The notes beneath the pieces are model-generated. The model made no database searches. It saw nothing but the letters and a program-made list of their open reading frames with translations, and was not told the DNA's origin. This document shows positions 1 through 12,000 of a DNA stretch of 64,000 nt, one piece after another; positions within the stretch are counted from its first letter, which is position 1, and every line of letters starts with the position of its first letter. The stretch comes from an uncultured Pseudomonadota bacterium (GTDB taxonomy: Bacteria; Pseudomonadota; Alphaproteobacteria; Rs-D84): contig CADCGT010000002.1 of assembly GCA_902801125.1 (NCBI GenBank), positions 71,157 through 135,156 of the forward strand, in the 5' to 3' direction. The position numbers and the translations under genes are program-made.

Positions 1-1908
1 CAATTCTTTGCGCGCTTCGAAATATCGCGCTTCGACACGTTTTTGCGCCTTTTCCAATGCCTTGGTTATCCATGGGTGAGTAATCGCTTCGCCGGGTTTA
101 AGTCCAAGTGTCGTCAACATCCCGGACAAACGCGCCGCCCCAAATATGCGCATTAAATCATCATCCAACGCCAAAAAGAATTTTGAATCACCGGGGTCAC
201 CTTGACGCCCGCTGCGGCCACGCAACTGGTTATCAATACGACGTGATTCGTGCCGTTCCGTTCCGATAACATACAAACCACCGGCATCAAGAACAATTTT
301 TTTATTCTTTTCAATCGTATCATAAATTTCTTTCTTTTTTTCTTCATAATCCGGTGCGTTTTTATCCAAATCCGCGATTAAATCTTCGGCATTTCCACCA
401 AGTTTAATGTCGGTTCCACGTCCAGCCATATTGGTTGCAATCGTGACCGCCCCTGGTGCGCCCGCCTGGGCAACAATTTTTGCCTCGGATTCATGGTGCT
501 TTGCATTCAGAACCGCCGGATTGATATTTAATTTTTTGCGAACGACATCGGCCAACTCTTCTGATTTTTCGATTGAAACCGTTCCAACAAGAACCGGTTG
601 TTTTCGTTTAAGACATTCAGATATCTGATTGACAATAGCCGCATATTTTTCATCTTTATTAAGGTAAATTTCGTCATGATGATCCACACGCGCCACCGGT
701 CGATTTGTCGGAATTGACACCACGCGCAGTTTATATATCTCGTCAAATTCGGCGGCTTCGGTCATGGCGGTTCCAGTCATACCGGCCAAAGTTTCATAAA
801 GTCTAAACAGGTTTTGATATGAAATGCTGGAAACCGTCTGATTTTCTGGTTGAACCGCGACATGTTCCTTGGCCTCAATCGCCTGGTGCAGGCCGCGCCC
901 AAAACGCCGTCCCGACATAACGCGCCCTGTAAATTCGTCGACAATTAAAACCTCGCCATTACGGACAACATAGTTCACATTTTTCTGGAACAAATGGTGT
1001 GCCAACAAAGATTGCTGAATATGCATAACCAGTGCGGCATTTTCCGGCGCATACAAATTATCGCCAACCAACAATCCCGCCGCACGCAAAAGGCGCGTCA
1101 CAGAATCAACCCCAACTTCGGTAAGCGTCACATGCCGGTCTTTTTCGTCTTTCTTGTAATCTTCCGGGGTCAGTTTTGCAACAACCGCATCAACCTTGTT
1201 ATACAAATCGCTTATATCTTCGGACGGCCCGGATATAATCAACGGAGTTCGCGCTTCGTCAATCAAAATACTGTCCACTTCGTCAACAATTCCAAAGAAC
1301 AACGGCCGCAACACCTGTTGTGATTTTGAAAACTTCATATTATCGCGCAGGTAATCAAAGCCCAACTCCGAATTCGTCACATATGTAATATCGCACGCAT
1401 AGGCGGCACGCCGTTCTTCGTCACTCATATCATGCTGAATAATACCGACCGTCATCCCAAGAAATTTATATACCTGTCCCATCCATTTTGCATCACGCGA
1501 CGCCAAATAATCGTTCACAGTAATCAAATGCGCCCCACGGCCATACAACGCCTTTAGGTATAACGCCAATGTTGCAACCAGCGTTTTACCTTCGCCGGTT
1601 TTCATTTCCGCGATTTGTCCGTTGTTTAAAACCATACCGCCAATCATTTGCACATTAAAATGACGCAGTCCGATTGTCCTTATTGATGCCTCGCGCACGG
1701 CGGCAAACGCATCAGGCAGAATATTTTTTTCTTTTTCGCCGTTTGCTATGCGCGCACGCAACACGTCCGTCTGGGCACGCAGTTCATCGTCACTCATTGC
1801 GTGATATTTAGGTTCCAAATCATTTATCAACGACACGGTTTTGTCATAAGATTTTACCAACCGGTCATTGGCAGACCCAAGTATTTTCTGAATAATGTTC
1901 ATAGCCAT
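1..1908 (-). CDS. secA: Preprotein translocase ATPase SecA (3' end beyond window)
   Basis: SecA is the cytoplasmic ATPase that drives unfolded preproteins through SecYEG. About 636 N-terminal residues are visible and the frame stays open to the left edge, so the C-terminal part is missing. Seen in the translation: Walker A MKTGEGKT at about residues 102-109, the [13 protein letters not shown] segment before it, [10 protein letters not shown], the [15 protein letters not shown] box, the GMTGTA segment and the [14 protein letters not shown] helicase motif. These are the usual SecA landmarks in the usual order. The start at 1908 has AAGGAAG 4-6 nt upstream; a second in-frame ATG at 1902 is less well spaced. 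A sigma70-like promoter lies at 1940-1968. The many exported proteins nearby are presumably its clients. Family assignment is secure. Confidence 0.97.
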   Translation of the reverse strand, partial: MAMNIIQKILGSANDRLVKSYDKTVSLINDLEPKYHAMSDDELRAQTDVLRARIANGEKEKNILPDAFAAVREASIRTIGLRHFNVQMIGGMVLNNGQIAEMKTGEGKTLVATLALYLKALYGRGAHLITVNDYLASRDAKWMGQVYKFLGMTVGIIQHDMSDEERRAAYACDITYVTNSELGFDYLRDNMKFSKSQQVLRPLFFGIVDEVDSILIDEARTPLIISGPSEDISDLYNKVDAVVAKLTPEDYKKDEKDRHVTLTEVGVDSVTRLLRAAGLLVGDNLYAPENAALVMHIQQSLLAHHLFQKNVNYVVRNGEVLIVDEFTGRVMSGRRFGRGLHQAIEAKEHVAVQPENQTVSSISYQNLFRLYETLAGMTGTAMTEAAEFDEIYKLRVVSIPTNRPVARVDHHDEIYLNKDEKYAAIVNQISECLKRKQPVLVGTVSIEKSEELADVVRKKLNINPAVLNAKHHESEAKIVAQAGAPGAVTIATNMAGRGTDIKLGGNAEDLIADLDKNAPDYEEKKKEIYDTIEKNKKIVLDAGGLYVIGTERHESRRIDNQLRGRSGRQGDPGDSKFFLALDDDLMRIFGAARLSGMLTTLGLKPGEAITHPWITKALEKAQKRVEARYFEARKEL

Positions 1909-1939
1909 ATTTCTTCCTTATCTTTTCTTGTCAAATCTT

Positions 1940-1968
1940 GGTATAGCAATTTTATTGTTTGCGGTCAA
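1940..1968 (-). promoter_or_regulatory. secA promoter
   Basis: On the minus strand TTGACC (1968-1963) is followed by a 17-nt spacer and TATACC (1945-1940), about 32 nt before the secA start. It overlaps the upstream part of the divergent promoter of the gene at 2029. Confidence 0.6.
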
Positions 1969-1986
1969 GATACTTTATGATATAAT
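1955..1986 (+). promoter_or_regulatory. Extended -10 promoter for the gene at 2029
   Basis: TATAAT at 1981-1986 is preceded by TGA (1978-1980), an extended -10. The -35 is poor (TTGTTT at 1955 or TTTGCG at 1958). Divergent from the secA promoter. Confidence 0.5.
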
Positions 1987-2028
1987 ACAATCACAGAAAT
2001 AAACAAGGGGTGGACCAGGGGTAGAAAA

Positions 2029-2244
2029 ATGAAAGAACCAATCAAACAATTACAAACCAATAACATAACCAGTGATGTTTTTATTATATCGCCGGCTCAA
2101 CTTGAATATATTGCCGATGTTTTTGGCAAAAATTTTGCCGATGCAATGAATATGCGCACATTTTCCACCCGCATAACCGAGGTTGCACGTGAATCACTGC
2201 GCACCGCGTTGCGCGCCGCACGAAAAATGGGCGAACAACATTAA
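2029..2244 (+). CDS. Small hypothetical protein, 71 aa
   Basis: I do not recognise the family. The product is soluble-looking, without a signal peptide or membrane segment, and its C-terminal half is basic and Arg/Ala-rich, probably helical. The gene is supported by an extended -10 promoter 43 nt upstream, purine-rich AGGGG just before the ATG, and a hairpin with a T-run 33 bp after the stop. It stands alone, divergent from secA and convergent with the gene at 2328. Nothing in the sequence indicates a function. Confidence 0.7.
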   Translation: MKEPIKQLQTNNITSDVFIISPAQLEYIADVFGKNFADAMNMRTFSTRITEVARESLRTALRAARKMGEQH

Positions 2245-2277
2245 ATATTTAATTGATACGACGCAATTTATTAAAAA

Positions 2278-2305
2278 ACCGACACAATAATTGTGCCGGT
2301 CTTTT
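2278..2305. terminator. Bidirectional rho-independent terminator
   Basis: Ten-bp stem 2278-2287/2291-2300 with A-run before and T-run after. Its single mismatch on the plus strand becomes a G-U pair on the minus strand. It lies between convergent genes ending at 2244 and 2328. Confidence 0.75.
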
Positions 2306-2327
2306 TTATGTTTTTTGGGGCGTTTTT

Positions 2328-2981
2328 TTAGTGTTGTTTACCCAAAATCGCCCGCGACATTCCAATTGTATCCAACATTTTGAAATGTTTGTTCCGGGAT
2401 TCATCGTAATGCAGTCGCAAAGGATTAAATCCCATTACCGCAAAAACCGTACTATCACATTCTGTCATACCCAAGACAGATATATTTAAAGAATCCGCAC
2501 ATGGTATGCTTGCGCCACCATAATTTTCATTAACATAAATATCGCCCGTACCAATAATATTTTTCGACAATGCAAAACGTGGTTTTAAACTGTCACGCGG
2601 ATATCGAAACCCTTGTGGAGTCCAATTGGCCGTCCTATTTGGTGGAATTTTCCACCTTAATACAATCACTTTGTTCAATTCTACAAGTTTCCTTAATGTA
2701 TCCATGGTTGGATATTGTATATTATTATTTTTAAGGTTTATAAAGAATGACACCGTATCCATTGGCATCGGTGGTTCCGGCACAATTGTGTCCCCGGGTG
2801 TCGGGGTTATTGTATCGCCCGGCACAATTGGCGTAATGGTGTCCGCCGGCGTAATTGGCGTCACGGTATCCGTTGGCACCGGGTTCGGCGCCGGGTTTGG
2901 TTCCGGAATCGGGTCTTTCTTGCATGCGTTTGCCAACGCCAACAACGCCGCAAGTGTCAAAACTTTCTGTTTGTTATTCAT
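2328..2981 (-). CDS. Thr/Pro-rich lipoprotein candidate, 217 aa
   Basis: The N-terminus is a short signal peptide ending in ALANACKKD, so Cys20 is a candidate lipidation site, though Ala at -3 makes the lipobox imperfect. Residues about 24-75 are a low-complexity linker built from repeats of the kind P-x-DT-(I/V)-TP, rich in Pro, Thr and Asp. The remaining ~140 residues form a globular domain that I do not recognise, with two cysteines. The Cys-Lys-Lys-Asp start followed by a Pro/Thr linker resembles Bacteroidota lipoproteins, which could mean transfer or convergence. It has its own promoter in the 66-bp gap after the giant gene (2981-3048), an AAAGGAT site before the ATG, and a terminator after it. 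Confidence 0.75.
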   Translation of the reverse strand: MNNKQKVLTLAALLALANACKKDPIPEPNPAPNPVPTDTVTPITPADTITPIVPGDTITPTPGDTIVPEPPMPMDTVSFFINLKNNNIQYPTMDTLRKLVELNKVIVLRWKIPPNRTANWTPQGFRYPRDSLKPRFALSKNIIGTGDIYVNENYGGASIPCADSLNISVLGMTECDSTVFAVMGFNPLRLHYDESRNKHFKMLDTIGMSRAILGKQH

Positions 2982-3005
2982 GTTCTATCCTTTTGTCTTA
3001 CACAA

Positions 3006-3033
3006 AATATACAAAACTATCGGCTTTTGTCAA
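3006..3033 (-). promoter_or_regulatory. Promoter of the lipoprotein gene
   Basis: Minus strand: TTGACA (3033-3028), 16-nt spacer, TATATT (3011-3006), 25 nt before the start at 2981. A near-consensus sigma70 site, so the lipoprotein need not depend on read-through from the giant gene. Confidence 0.65.
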
Positions 3034-3047
3034 TATGTTACGGCTAT

Positions 3048-6000
3048 TTATTCACCCACACTGTCATCATAAACGGAATAAACGGCGTTTCCAACCTTAA
3101 TCTTAAACGATTTATTCACACCATTTGACATGTTCAGGTTTGACGGCGACATATTTGCATAGTATATATTATTTCCAATCTTTACATTCAGTGTTCTGTC
3201 CGTTTTTCTATCACTGCGCAGGTATAATTTATTCGCGCCCACGTACAACACGCGTCCACAATCACCCGCTTCATCGGCACACGCGCCATATCCACATGTA
3301 CTGGTTCCGCTTTGGCAAACATTACACGCCAGTGTATCACCCTGGGCCACGACGCCACCGGTTGCCCATCCGGTTGTTCCAACATTTGCGCACGCCGCGC
3401 GCGCCGTCGCCACACATTGACCAACCGCGCATGTTGTTTTGCACGAAGATTCATACGCGTGGTCCGCGAATTCATCACCGCTGTTTTGATAACCATTTGC
3501 CGTCAAACACGCCGTGCATTGCGCCGCCGCCGCATTTGAATATGTATTGGTTGCACAAACGGTTATACCCTGAACCAAATTTAGATTATACGTGTATGTT
3601 CCACCCGGACAATATCCACCGGCAATACAATCCACACAAACCGTCGCACCCGCCGGCAAGTATTTCTTTGCCGCACAAGTGATTGAATCAGTCGTCCATG
3701 TTGCGGTAATAATTGCCGTCCCCGACGTGACACCCAAATTCGCACTGTTGCAAACAATTGTGGCATTTGCCGCAAAATTATTGTCCGCAACCGCCCATTT
3801 ATTAAATGTATAACCGGTTGCCGTTATTGCGGCGGGCAAATTCACGTTTTCGCCGTACACGCACGATGCCGGTGCCGTCGGTGCCGTTCCATGACCACCA
3901 TTACGATAGGATAATGCAATGGTGTTCGGGTTACATGCCGTTCCGGCGGCATTTGCCGTATATCCCGCATTACATGCCCATTTGGCCCAGAATGTTTTGT
4001 CACCCATCGCGGTCGTGGAAACATTTTGTGGTGTCACACAGTTATTGGTCAGGCCGCTGTTTTCGCACCAACCAACAAATGTGCTGTGGGCGCGTGTCGG
4101 CACACCGGTAATATCCGCCCCAATACCATACGTATAACTGTCTGGATACCCACCGGTATATTCTGTATTCGGACATGTAAAACCACTGCCAGACAAATAT
4201 GTACCCTGGACCATGTCATATAAACCACAGGTATTTCCCTGACGCACCGGTATATAATCACGTATCAAATCAGTTCCGTTTGAAATTTTCATACCATAAA
4301 CGCGCGCAGTTGCCGCATGATATGCCCCATTATAATTCGCCGCAAATATGTATAATTGTTTAGAGCTTGAAAAACTAGTGGTCGCCAGACTAGTGGTCGT
4401 TTCATCAAATTTAATTTTATGATCATTCATAAAGTTTATCCACGCGGAATGACGAGCCTGTAATTGGTCGCTTGGAACCGTTATACTATAACTATTTCCT
4501 GTTCCCGACTTATGTGCAAACGAGAAACTGCTGTTTGTACGCCACAATGCCAAATTAGGGCTCACTGTACCGAACAATATTGATTCTGATGTAACGGCAT
4601 TTGCATACTGAAAATCTATATAAACACCGATGTTATTGTTTACCGCAACACCTGTATTAAGATAACTGGAACCATTACTTTGTATATATTCCACCGGCGT
4701 ATATTCTGCCGGAATACCGGTAATGCCACCATTGAACACATAGTCAATATTATATGTATTCGCGGAACAAACCGGTTGATTATTCGCATCATACGTTAAT
4801 GTATACCCCGTATCGCACGACCAATTTGCATAATACCGCATGTCGCCATGGTCACGATTACCAATTGTAATCGGTTGACCCGCGGCAACGCAGGTGCCGG
4901 TTCCGTTTGCGCCCGTGCACCAGCCATTAAATGTCGCATGCGCCGGGGCGGTTTGATCTGCGTTACTGATTGTTGTTTCCGTTGTGTATGTATAACTTGC
5001 CGGCATATTTGCGGATGCACCACTAACCGGGCTGGTTGCATACATATATTCAATATTATACTGTTTCGGGGTATATACCGGTGCAACATAGAATACATCA
5101 TCCGCAAAGCCCTCGCAATTGCCGGTATCGCTTATGATACACCAATCGGTTGTATTTGTCCGCCCCCATGGGTTAACGGTTGAATTTGCCGCATGCACCG
5201 GTGCGGTTGGAATCGCCGTGGATTCCGCGTCAATTGTCCAACCGCCAAATGTAAAGCAGTCGTCACAATAATCGGCGTCGTTTGTTGTTCCCCAAACCTT
5301 GCGACAACCGGTTGTTTGGGCATACACATCGCCCGCCAATTGAACAGATTGCCCATAATGAACCGGATTTGCGGCAACCGGTGCCGAACCCGTATAGTTC
5401 CATCCTGGCTCAGCCTCGCACACATATTGCATATTATAATCTATCGCATCGCAATTTGTGCCGGTGTATCCCGTATCGCAATTCCATGTCGCGGTAAATG
5501 TCACCGTTCCCGCCGTCGCACGCAGGTTTTTGAACGTTGTCGCCGTTATACCCGACAAAGTCGTTGCATTGGTTGTCTGTGCCCCGTATGTATGCGTTGT
5601 GGTGTCCATACCGCTAATATTCCACCCGCTAAACGTTGCATGTTCGTGTGTTGGGTTGTTCACCGTGAACACCGCATCAAATGTCGCACTGGCCGGATGC
5701 GATGCGCCATACGCCCCACCATTCAGCGTGTATGCAATACTGTATGTATTCGCGGTCCATGTCGCGCGGAACGCGATATTGCCGTATGTACCTCTGCCGA
5801 CCTTGAAATTCGTACTGCCACTGGTCGAAGAACCGGAACCCCAGCCCTCCGGTGCCGTCGTCACGGTCCAACCCGCGAAAGTATACCCCGTCATGGTTGG
5901 GTTGCTGATTGTGAATGTTGCATCGGTCACCTTGTATGTTTCCGGATGATTTGTACCATGCACTGGTGTTGTGCTGCTGGTCCCCTGATTCAGGTCGTAT

Positions 6001-9000
6001 GTTATTGTATAACTGTGCACATTGGCATTTGCGGTATACGCAATATCCGACGTTTCCATTGTGAATGTATATGCCTTGGTCGTTGTCACCGCGGCGCCGG
6101 TGTTGGTGTTGGTCCAACGATACCAATCATATCCATTATTCATGGTCGCATTTATAGACACACTTGCGCCATATTCGTATGTTCCGGCCCCGGTCACCGA
6201 TGCAATACCGGTTCCCTTGGACAATGTCACGGTATGCGTATCACGATTGTAATAAAGGTCTATTACGCGTGTTCCATTCGGCAATATCGTTGTTGTTAAA
6301 ACCGCACCAGATGCCGGTTTTGTTGTGCCGTGTGTAGCCGTGCCATCGAATCCAGAATCGTATGTGAACCCGGTAATTGTGCGCGCCAAATCCTCCAGTG
6401 TTACCGTTGAATCCGCCACACCATACAGTGTGTCAACCGCACCATTTAAACTGTATGTGTTTGTTCCCAGATTTTTGGTATAGTGATACACTTTGTATTG
6501 AATGTCACTGTTCGCGGTCCAATGCGCATAAATCGTATCATTCTGTTCGAACAGTGTCGGTGAACCAACCACGCGTTTATCTGCCGCTATGACCTGTTCG
6601 TCGTTTTCTGTATAATATCCTGTAAACGTATATCCCTGTTTGGTTGGTGCGGTATAGATATAATCCAAACACGTACTGGCCTCTAAATCAACATTATTCA
6701 AGACCTGGGCCGCGATATAGCATTGACCGTACCATTCATACATACCCCAAGTGCTGTTTTCTGCAACCTGGCCACCGTTACCACCGTTATCATCCAACAA
6801 AATACGATAATGATTGTTTTTCCATGTCGCATTTATGGTAACAGAACCACTGGTCACGCCAAGCGTCGCATTATCACACGCCACACCGGTTTCGTTTGCA
6901 TCAAAATCGTTGCTATTCACGTTCCAACGATGGAATGTATACCCAACCACACCGGTTATCGCCGCCGGCATATTAAATGTAGAACCGTATGAGCATGTTG
7001 TGGACGCCGGCGCCGTTCCGTGTTCTGATGCAAAATTCAATGTTATTGTGTTTGCGCTCCAATTCGCATACATTGTGTATGTTTTGGCACTGGTCCATGT
7101 TTTGTTGGCAAATGTATATGACTCACTCGCAGCATATTGATCCCCAGTTGCAGAACCCGCCGCCCATTTATTAAATGTATAGCCCGTCCGCGTAAACCCA
7201 TTATTTGCCAATGTGCATGCCGGTGTGGATCCGTTTGTCGCACCCGCGTTAAATGTTTGTGGCGCACAGTTTGTGTTTGCGGTACTGCCGCCTGTATTGC
7301 CATTGCCATTATATGCAATTTGCGGTGTGCGGCTGTAAACTGCATAATACGCCACACCCGCGCTTGTACCCGTTGTCGCCCCCGGTGTTACCGTGGTTGC
7401 TGTGGCACCGGTTTGCGATATACTGGCACTGGTTGCACCTGTTGTGGTTGCCCAACCCAAAGGCGACCATGCATAATCACTCTGGGCATACAGTGGGTAT
7501 GTTGTCACACCACTCACACCGGCCGCACTGGTCGTTGTATTGCGATAATATTGTTGTTTTGTACTGGTCTTGTTGGCCGTGGATGTCGCGGTTTCAAAAT
7601 AAGTGAACTTAACATCACGTTTCCAAACACCATACAATGTCACATTACCACCGCATGTCATATTACCTTTGTTGGCATAATCAGTGTTGGTTGTATTCAC
7701 ATTCTTTGCCCATCCATCAAATCCCCAGCCTTTGTTTGTGGCCACCGGGATATTGGGCATACTGCCAACATCGTTCAGCGTCACGTTTTGACCGTATGTG
7801 CATGATTGGGTTCCCATTGTTTTATTGCCGGTCTTGAACGTTATTGTATATGTTTCCAATTGATTTGTGACTTCATATGTTGCACTTACCGCATTGTATT
7901 GGTCGGTTTGCGCGCTGCTTACCGTTATTGTTGCGGTCCCAGGCGCGACATAAGACACTGTTCCCTGGGTTGCGCCACTGTTCAATGCAACCGTTGCTAT
8001 ATTCGTATCGCTGCTGCTTGCCGTTATTGTCCCGTTGCAAGAACCTTTGTTTATTGCGAACGTCGCCGTATTTTCGGTCGGATAGGTTATTGTCCCACTC
8101 GTCGGATTCAATGTAACACTGCATGTTCCACGATTTACCGTCAACTTATAGGTCGCCGTGCTCGCATTATAGCAGTCTGTCGCAGGGCAACTTACCGTTA
8201 TCGTACTTGTCCCTTGCTTCAACGGCGTCATTGTTATCGTCCCGTTGCTTATAGTCGCCGTCGCAACACTCGTCGTCCCTGCATTGCTTATCGTCGGCGT
8301 CGCACCACCCGCACACGTCGCAGTCAACGTCTTTGTGTTCGGATACGCAACACTGCCGCTACTTACTGTTGTGCCGCCGTCCTTTATTGTCGTACTGCCC
8401 GCTACCTTATTACCACTAAATGTATATTCCGCACTCGTCGCATTATACTGATCCGTTTGCGCCACGTTTACTGTTATCGTTGCACTTCCCGCACTTACAC
8501 GCGTCACTGTCCCTTGCGTTTTGGCACCGTTCAACTCAACCGTCGCTATATCTTCGTCACTGCTGCTTGCCGTTATTGTCCCGTTGCAAGAACCTTTGTC
8601 TATCGTAAAGGTCGCCGTATTCGATGCACAGGTTCCACTTCCACTTGTCGGATTCAATGTTATACTGCAATCCCCTCGATTCACCTTGGACTTGAATGAT
8701 GCGGTCGCACCGTTATAGTTCGCACTTTCCGCCACAGATGCCGTCATCGTTATATCGCTGCTTGTCACCTTTACAGGATTCAATGTCTTGTCACTTACCG
8801 TTATATATGACGTATTTCCACTGCTTAACGTCACCGCGTTTCCGCATGAACTGGTCGCCGTCAATGTCTTTGATGTCGGATACGTCAACGTCACAACACT
8901 GGACGATGTTAATGTCGTATTTCCTTCCTTCACCGTTATCGGACAATCCGCCTTGGTCACCGTACAGTTAAATTGACCGGTCACAGTGGCATAGTTATCC

Positions 9001-12000
9001 GCCGTGATTTGATAGTATATTGTCTTGCTGTCTGCTACATTCGTGATACTCGGCGCACTGGTTAGGTTATACGCACCACTGGTCGCCGTCCGATACTTTA
9101 CTTCTGCGCTGGTCGGCACAACATTCGTCACACCGTTACATACCAACGGTGTGCCATCGTATGTCTTGCTTACATCGCTTACATCATGTGTAATACCACC
9201 ATCCGTCACCGTCAATGTATACGTTGCCGTTGCCGCATTATAGTTTACCGTTTCTGCACTGGTCACCGTTATAGTCTGTGTACCAGTTTTTTGCGGTGTT
9301 GCCGTCACGGTTGTTCCACTTACAGATGCGGTTGCAACGACATTACCACTGGTCGGTGTCGCACTCAACGCGCCACCACTCTTGTTGGTTGTCACTGTAA
9401 ATGTTTTAGTATTCGGATACACCGTACTTCCAGTGGTTGCACTAAGGACGACATTACCGTTTGCCTTGTTCATACTGCATGTATATTCGCCCGTCACCGT
9501 TTCATAATTTGTTGCCGTCACCTTATAGCATATTGTTTTCGGTCCATCATTCACATTGGTAAGGGTTGGCGCATTACCGTATTGTCCGCATGCCGTTCCA
9601 GTCTTGGTGGCGTATGTCACACTTGCGCCACTGGCCGGCGTAGTGACGGTCACATTTGCACAACTCTGGGCGGTGCCGTTATTGCCATTGGTTCCGTTAT
9701 ATGTCAAAACCTTGTCTGATGCGGTCGCAGTAATAGTGCCGATACACGTTCCGGCAATATCCGTTCCGTCTTCTTGCCAACCGGTGTTGCAATTATAGTG
9801 TGCATAGATTGTTGTCGGTTCCGTCACCGTCCAGGTAGTACTCAACACACTCGGGTTCGCGTTGGTTCCAACCTGGGTTGTGGTATTGGTCGCACTGGTA
9901 TAATACCCGCTAAATGTTGCATTTGTCTTAGACGGGCGTGGCGTTGTTGTAACGACCGTCTGGCAAGAACTGTCACTATACCACTTGGTATCACCGCTAT
10001 TTTTATACAATTTTGTGTTTGCCGTTGTTCCACCGCGCGTTGTATTATCCACGGTTATCTCATTACAATCCGCCGTCCAGCGTGCATATAATGTAGTATT
10101 GGTTGTTTTATCCCAATTATTTGCACTGGTACCCGTTGATGTATAGTATTGTTTTCCACCGGTTGCGGCACTGGTATCATAATAGCCCGCAAACTCGTAT
10201 CCTGTACGCGTCGGCATCGTGACACTGCTTGTTGGCATCGCCGCATTATATGTTGCGGTCACACTTGCTGTTCCGGCCACTGCATCCGTTGCATTTTTAT
10301 TTAATGTAACAGTATATGTCTTAGCGGTCCATTTTGCATATAATGTAGAATTTGCCGCAACATTCGAATAAATATTATTCGTTGTTCCACCAACATTCGT
10401 CACATATTGTGTTCCTGTGCCGGGCTTTGATTTATAATAACCACCGAATGTATAGCCAGCCATCGTTGGTGGTGTAATGGTAACACCGCCGGTTCCCGCA
10501 ATACAATTACTTGCGACTTCGTCTGATGCAGAATTTAATTCAACCTTATAATAATAACATGGGCTTTTGGTTTTATAACGATACCAATATGCCGTGGTCC
10601 CAGTTGAATCCGGTTCAACGCCCGTTTGTGCAGATGCCGAAGCATAACGTTTTGGATCCAGTGTCACCTTATACGTCCGCGCTGCACAAGAACTTGTCAC
10701 GGTTGTGGCACCGACATTTCCCGTAACATTAAACGTCGTTGTTGCATTCATATATCCGGTTTTGCTGTATCCGTTTGTACATGTCACTGCACATACCGGT
10801 GTATTGGTTGTAGTATTTGATGCGGTTCCCGAACCATTTGTCACATTACATGTCACGTCGCTCCATACCGCATATATTGTGGTTGTTCCGCTGCCAATTA
10901 TATTCTGTATGCTTGCACCTGGGGCATATGATGTACCACCGCCATCACTTGCGGTATTCCAACCGGTAAATATTTTTGAACCATTATTTATATTACATGT
11001 TGTAGAATCCCACGCTGGTGCAGTGCAACTCCCATCATATGTACACGTCAACGTTCCATCGGACACCCCGGTTGCGCCACCACAGGTTCCAGTTCCACCA
11101 TTTTTATTCAATTTTATTGTTATCGTATTCGCACTCTTACACGCATAGTATGTTCCGGATGTCGGGGTGGTCACAGTAGATACACAGCCCGTGGCACCGG
11201 CACCACTGGTCGTGGACCAACTGCCCGCAAATGTATAACCGGTCTGATTCAATCCGCTTGCATCGGGCAGGTCACACGCAACACCTTCACTGCACACAAC
11301 GCTTGCATTCACCGTTCCGGTTCCGCCGTTTTTATCCAATGTTATTGTCCGTTTACAATCACTCTGCGCATCGTGATCAGTTTGGGTCGTCGTGTTAGCT
11401 GTCGCATAGTTCGTAGCACAAGCCTTTACTACATTCGATGTATCACTGGATTTAGAACCATAATTTACCAAATGTTGCGCAGTATACCAACTGCCACTTG
11501 GGGTGCTGCATGCCGCGTTTGCCGTGGCAACCTGGCGCCCAGCCGCACATTGTGTCTGGCATTGTGTCACCGCGGTTTTACCGGTTGTGGTATTTGCGCG
11601 ATAATTCGAATCACATGTTCCGCATGTTTGACCACTGACACACGTACCATCGTTTGCCTTGCTACCACCATTGCTGTAATACGGTGCGCTTAATTTACCA
11701 CATGTATTACCACTAAGGCATCCATTCCCTGCCGCCGTCGGAGTCGAACTCGTACCACCCCCAGTGCTGTAATATCCGCCACTTACCATGCCACCATGGT
11801 AACTCGTGCTACATACTGCACCTGTCGAAGTCTTGGCACAACCATCAGCATAATATCCAGCTGCTATGTCGCCACTTATACCCTGGTCACTTCCATTAAA
11901 CGTAAATGTGCCACCCACACAGTATTTACCTGCTGGACACGCCGTACATGTTGCATTATCGGCCTTTAAATAATATCCCGCATCACATGTTTTGCTCTGA

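Noticed and set aside
2626..3072. 148-codon plus-strand frame rich in Gly/Val/Ser
   Set aside because: Antisense shadow of the Pro/Thr repeat in the lipoprotein gene.
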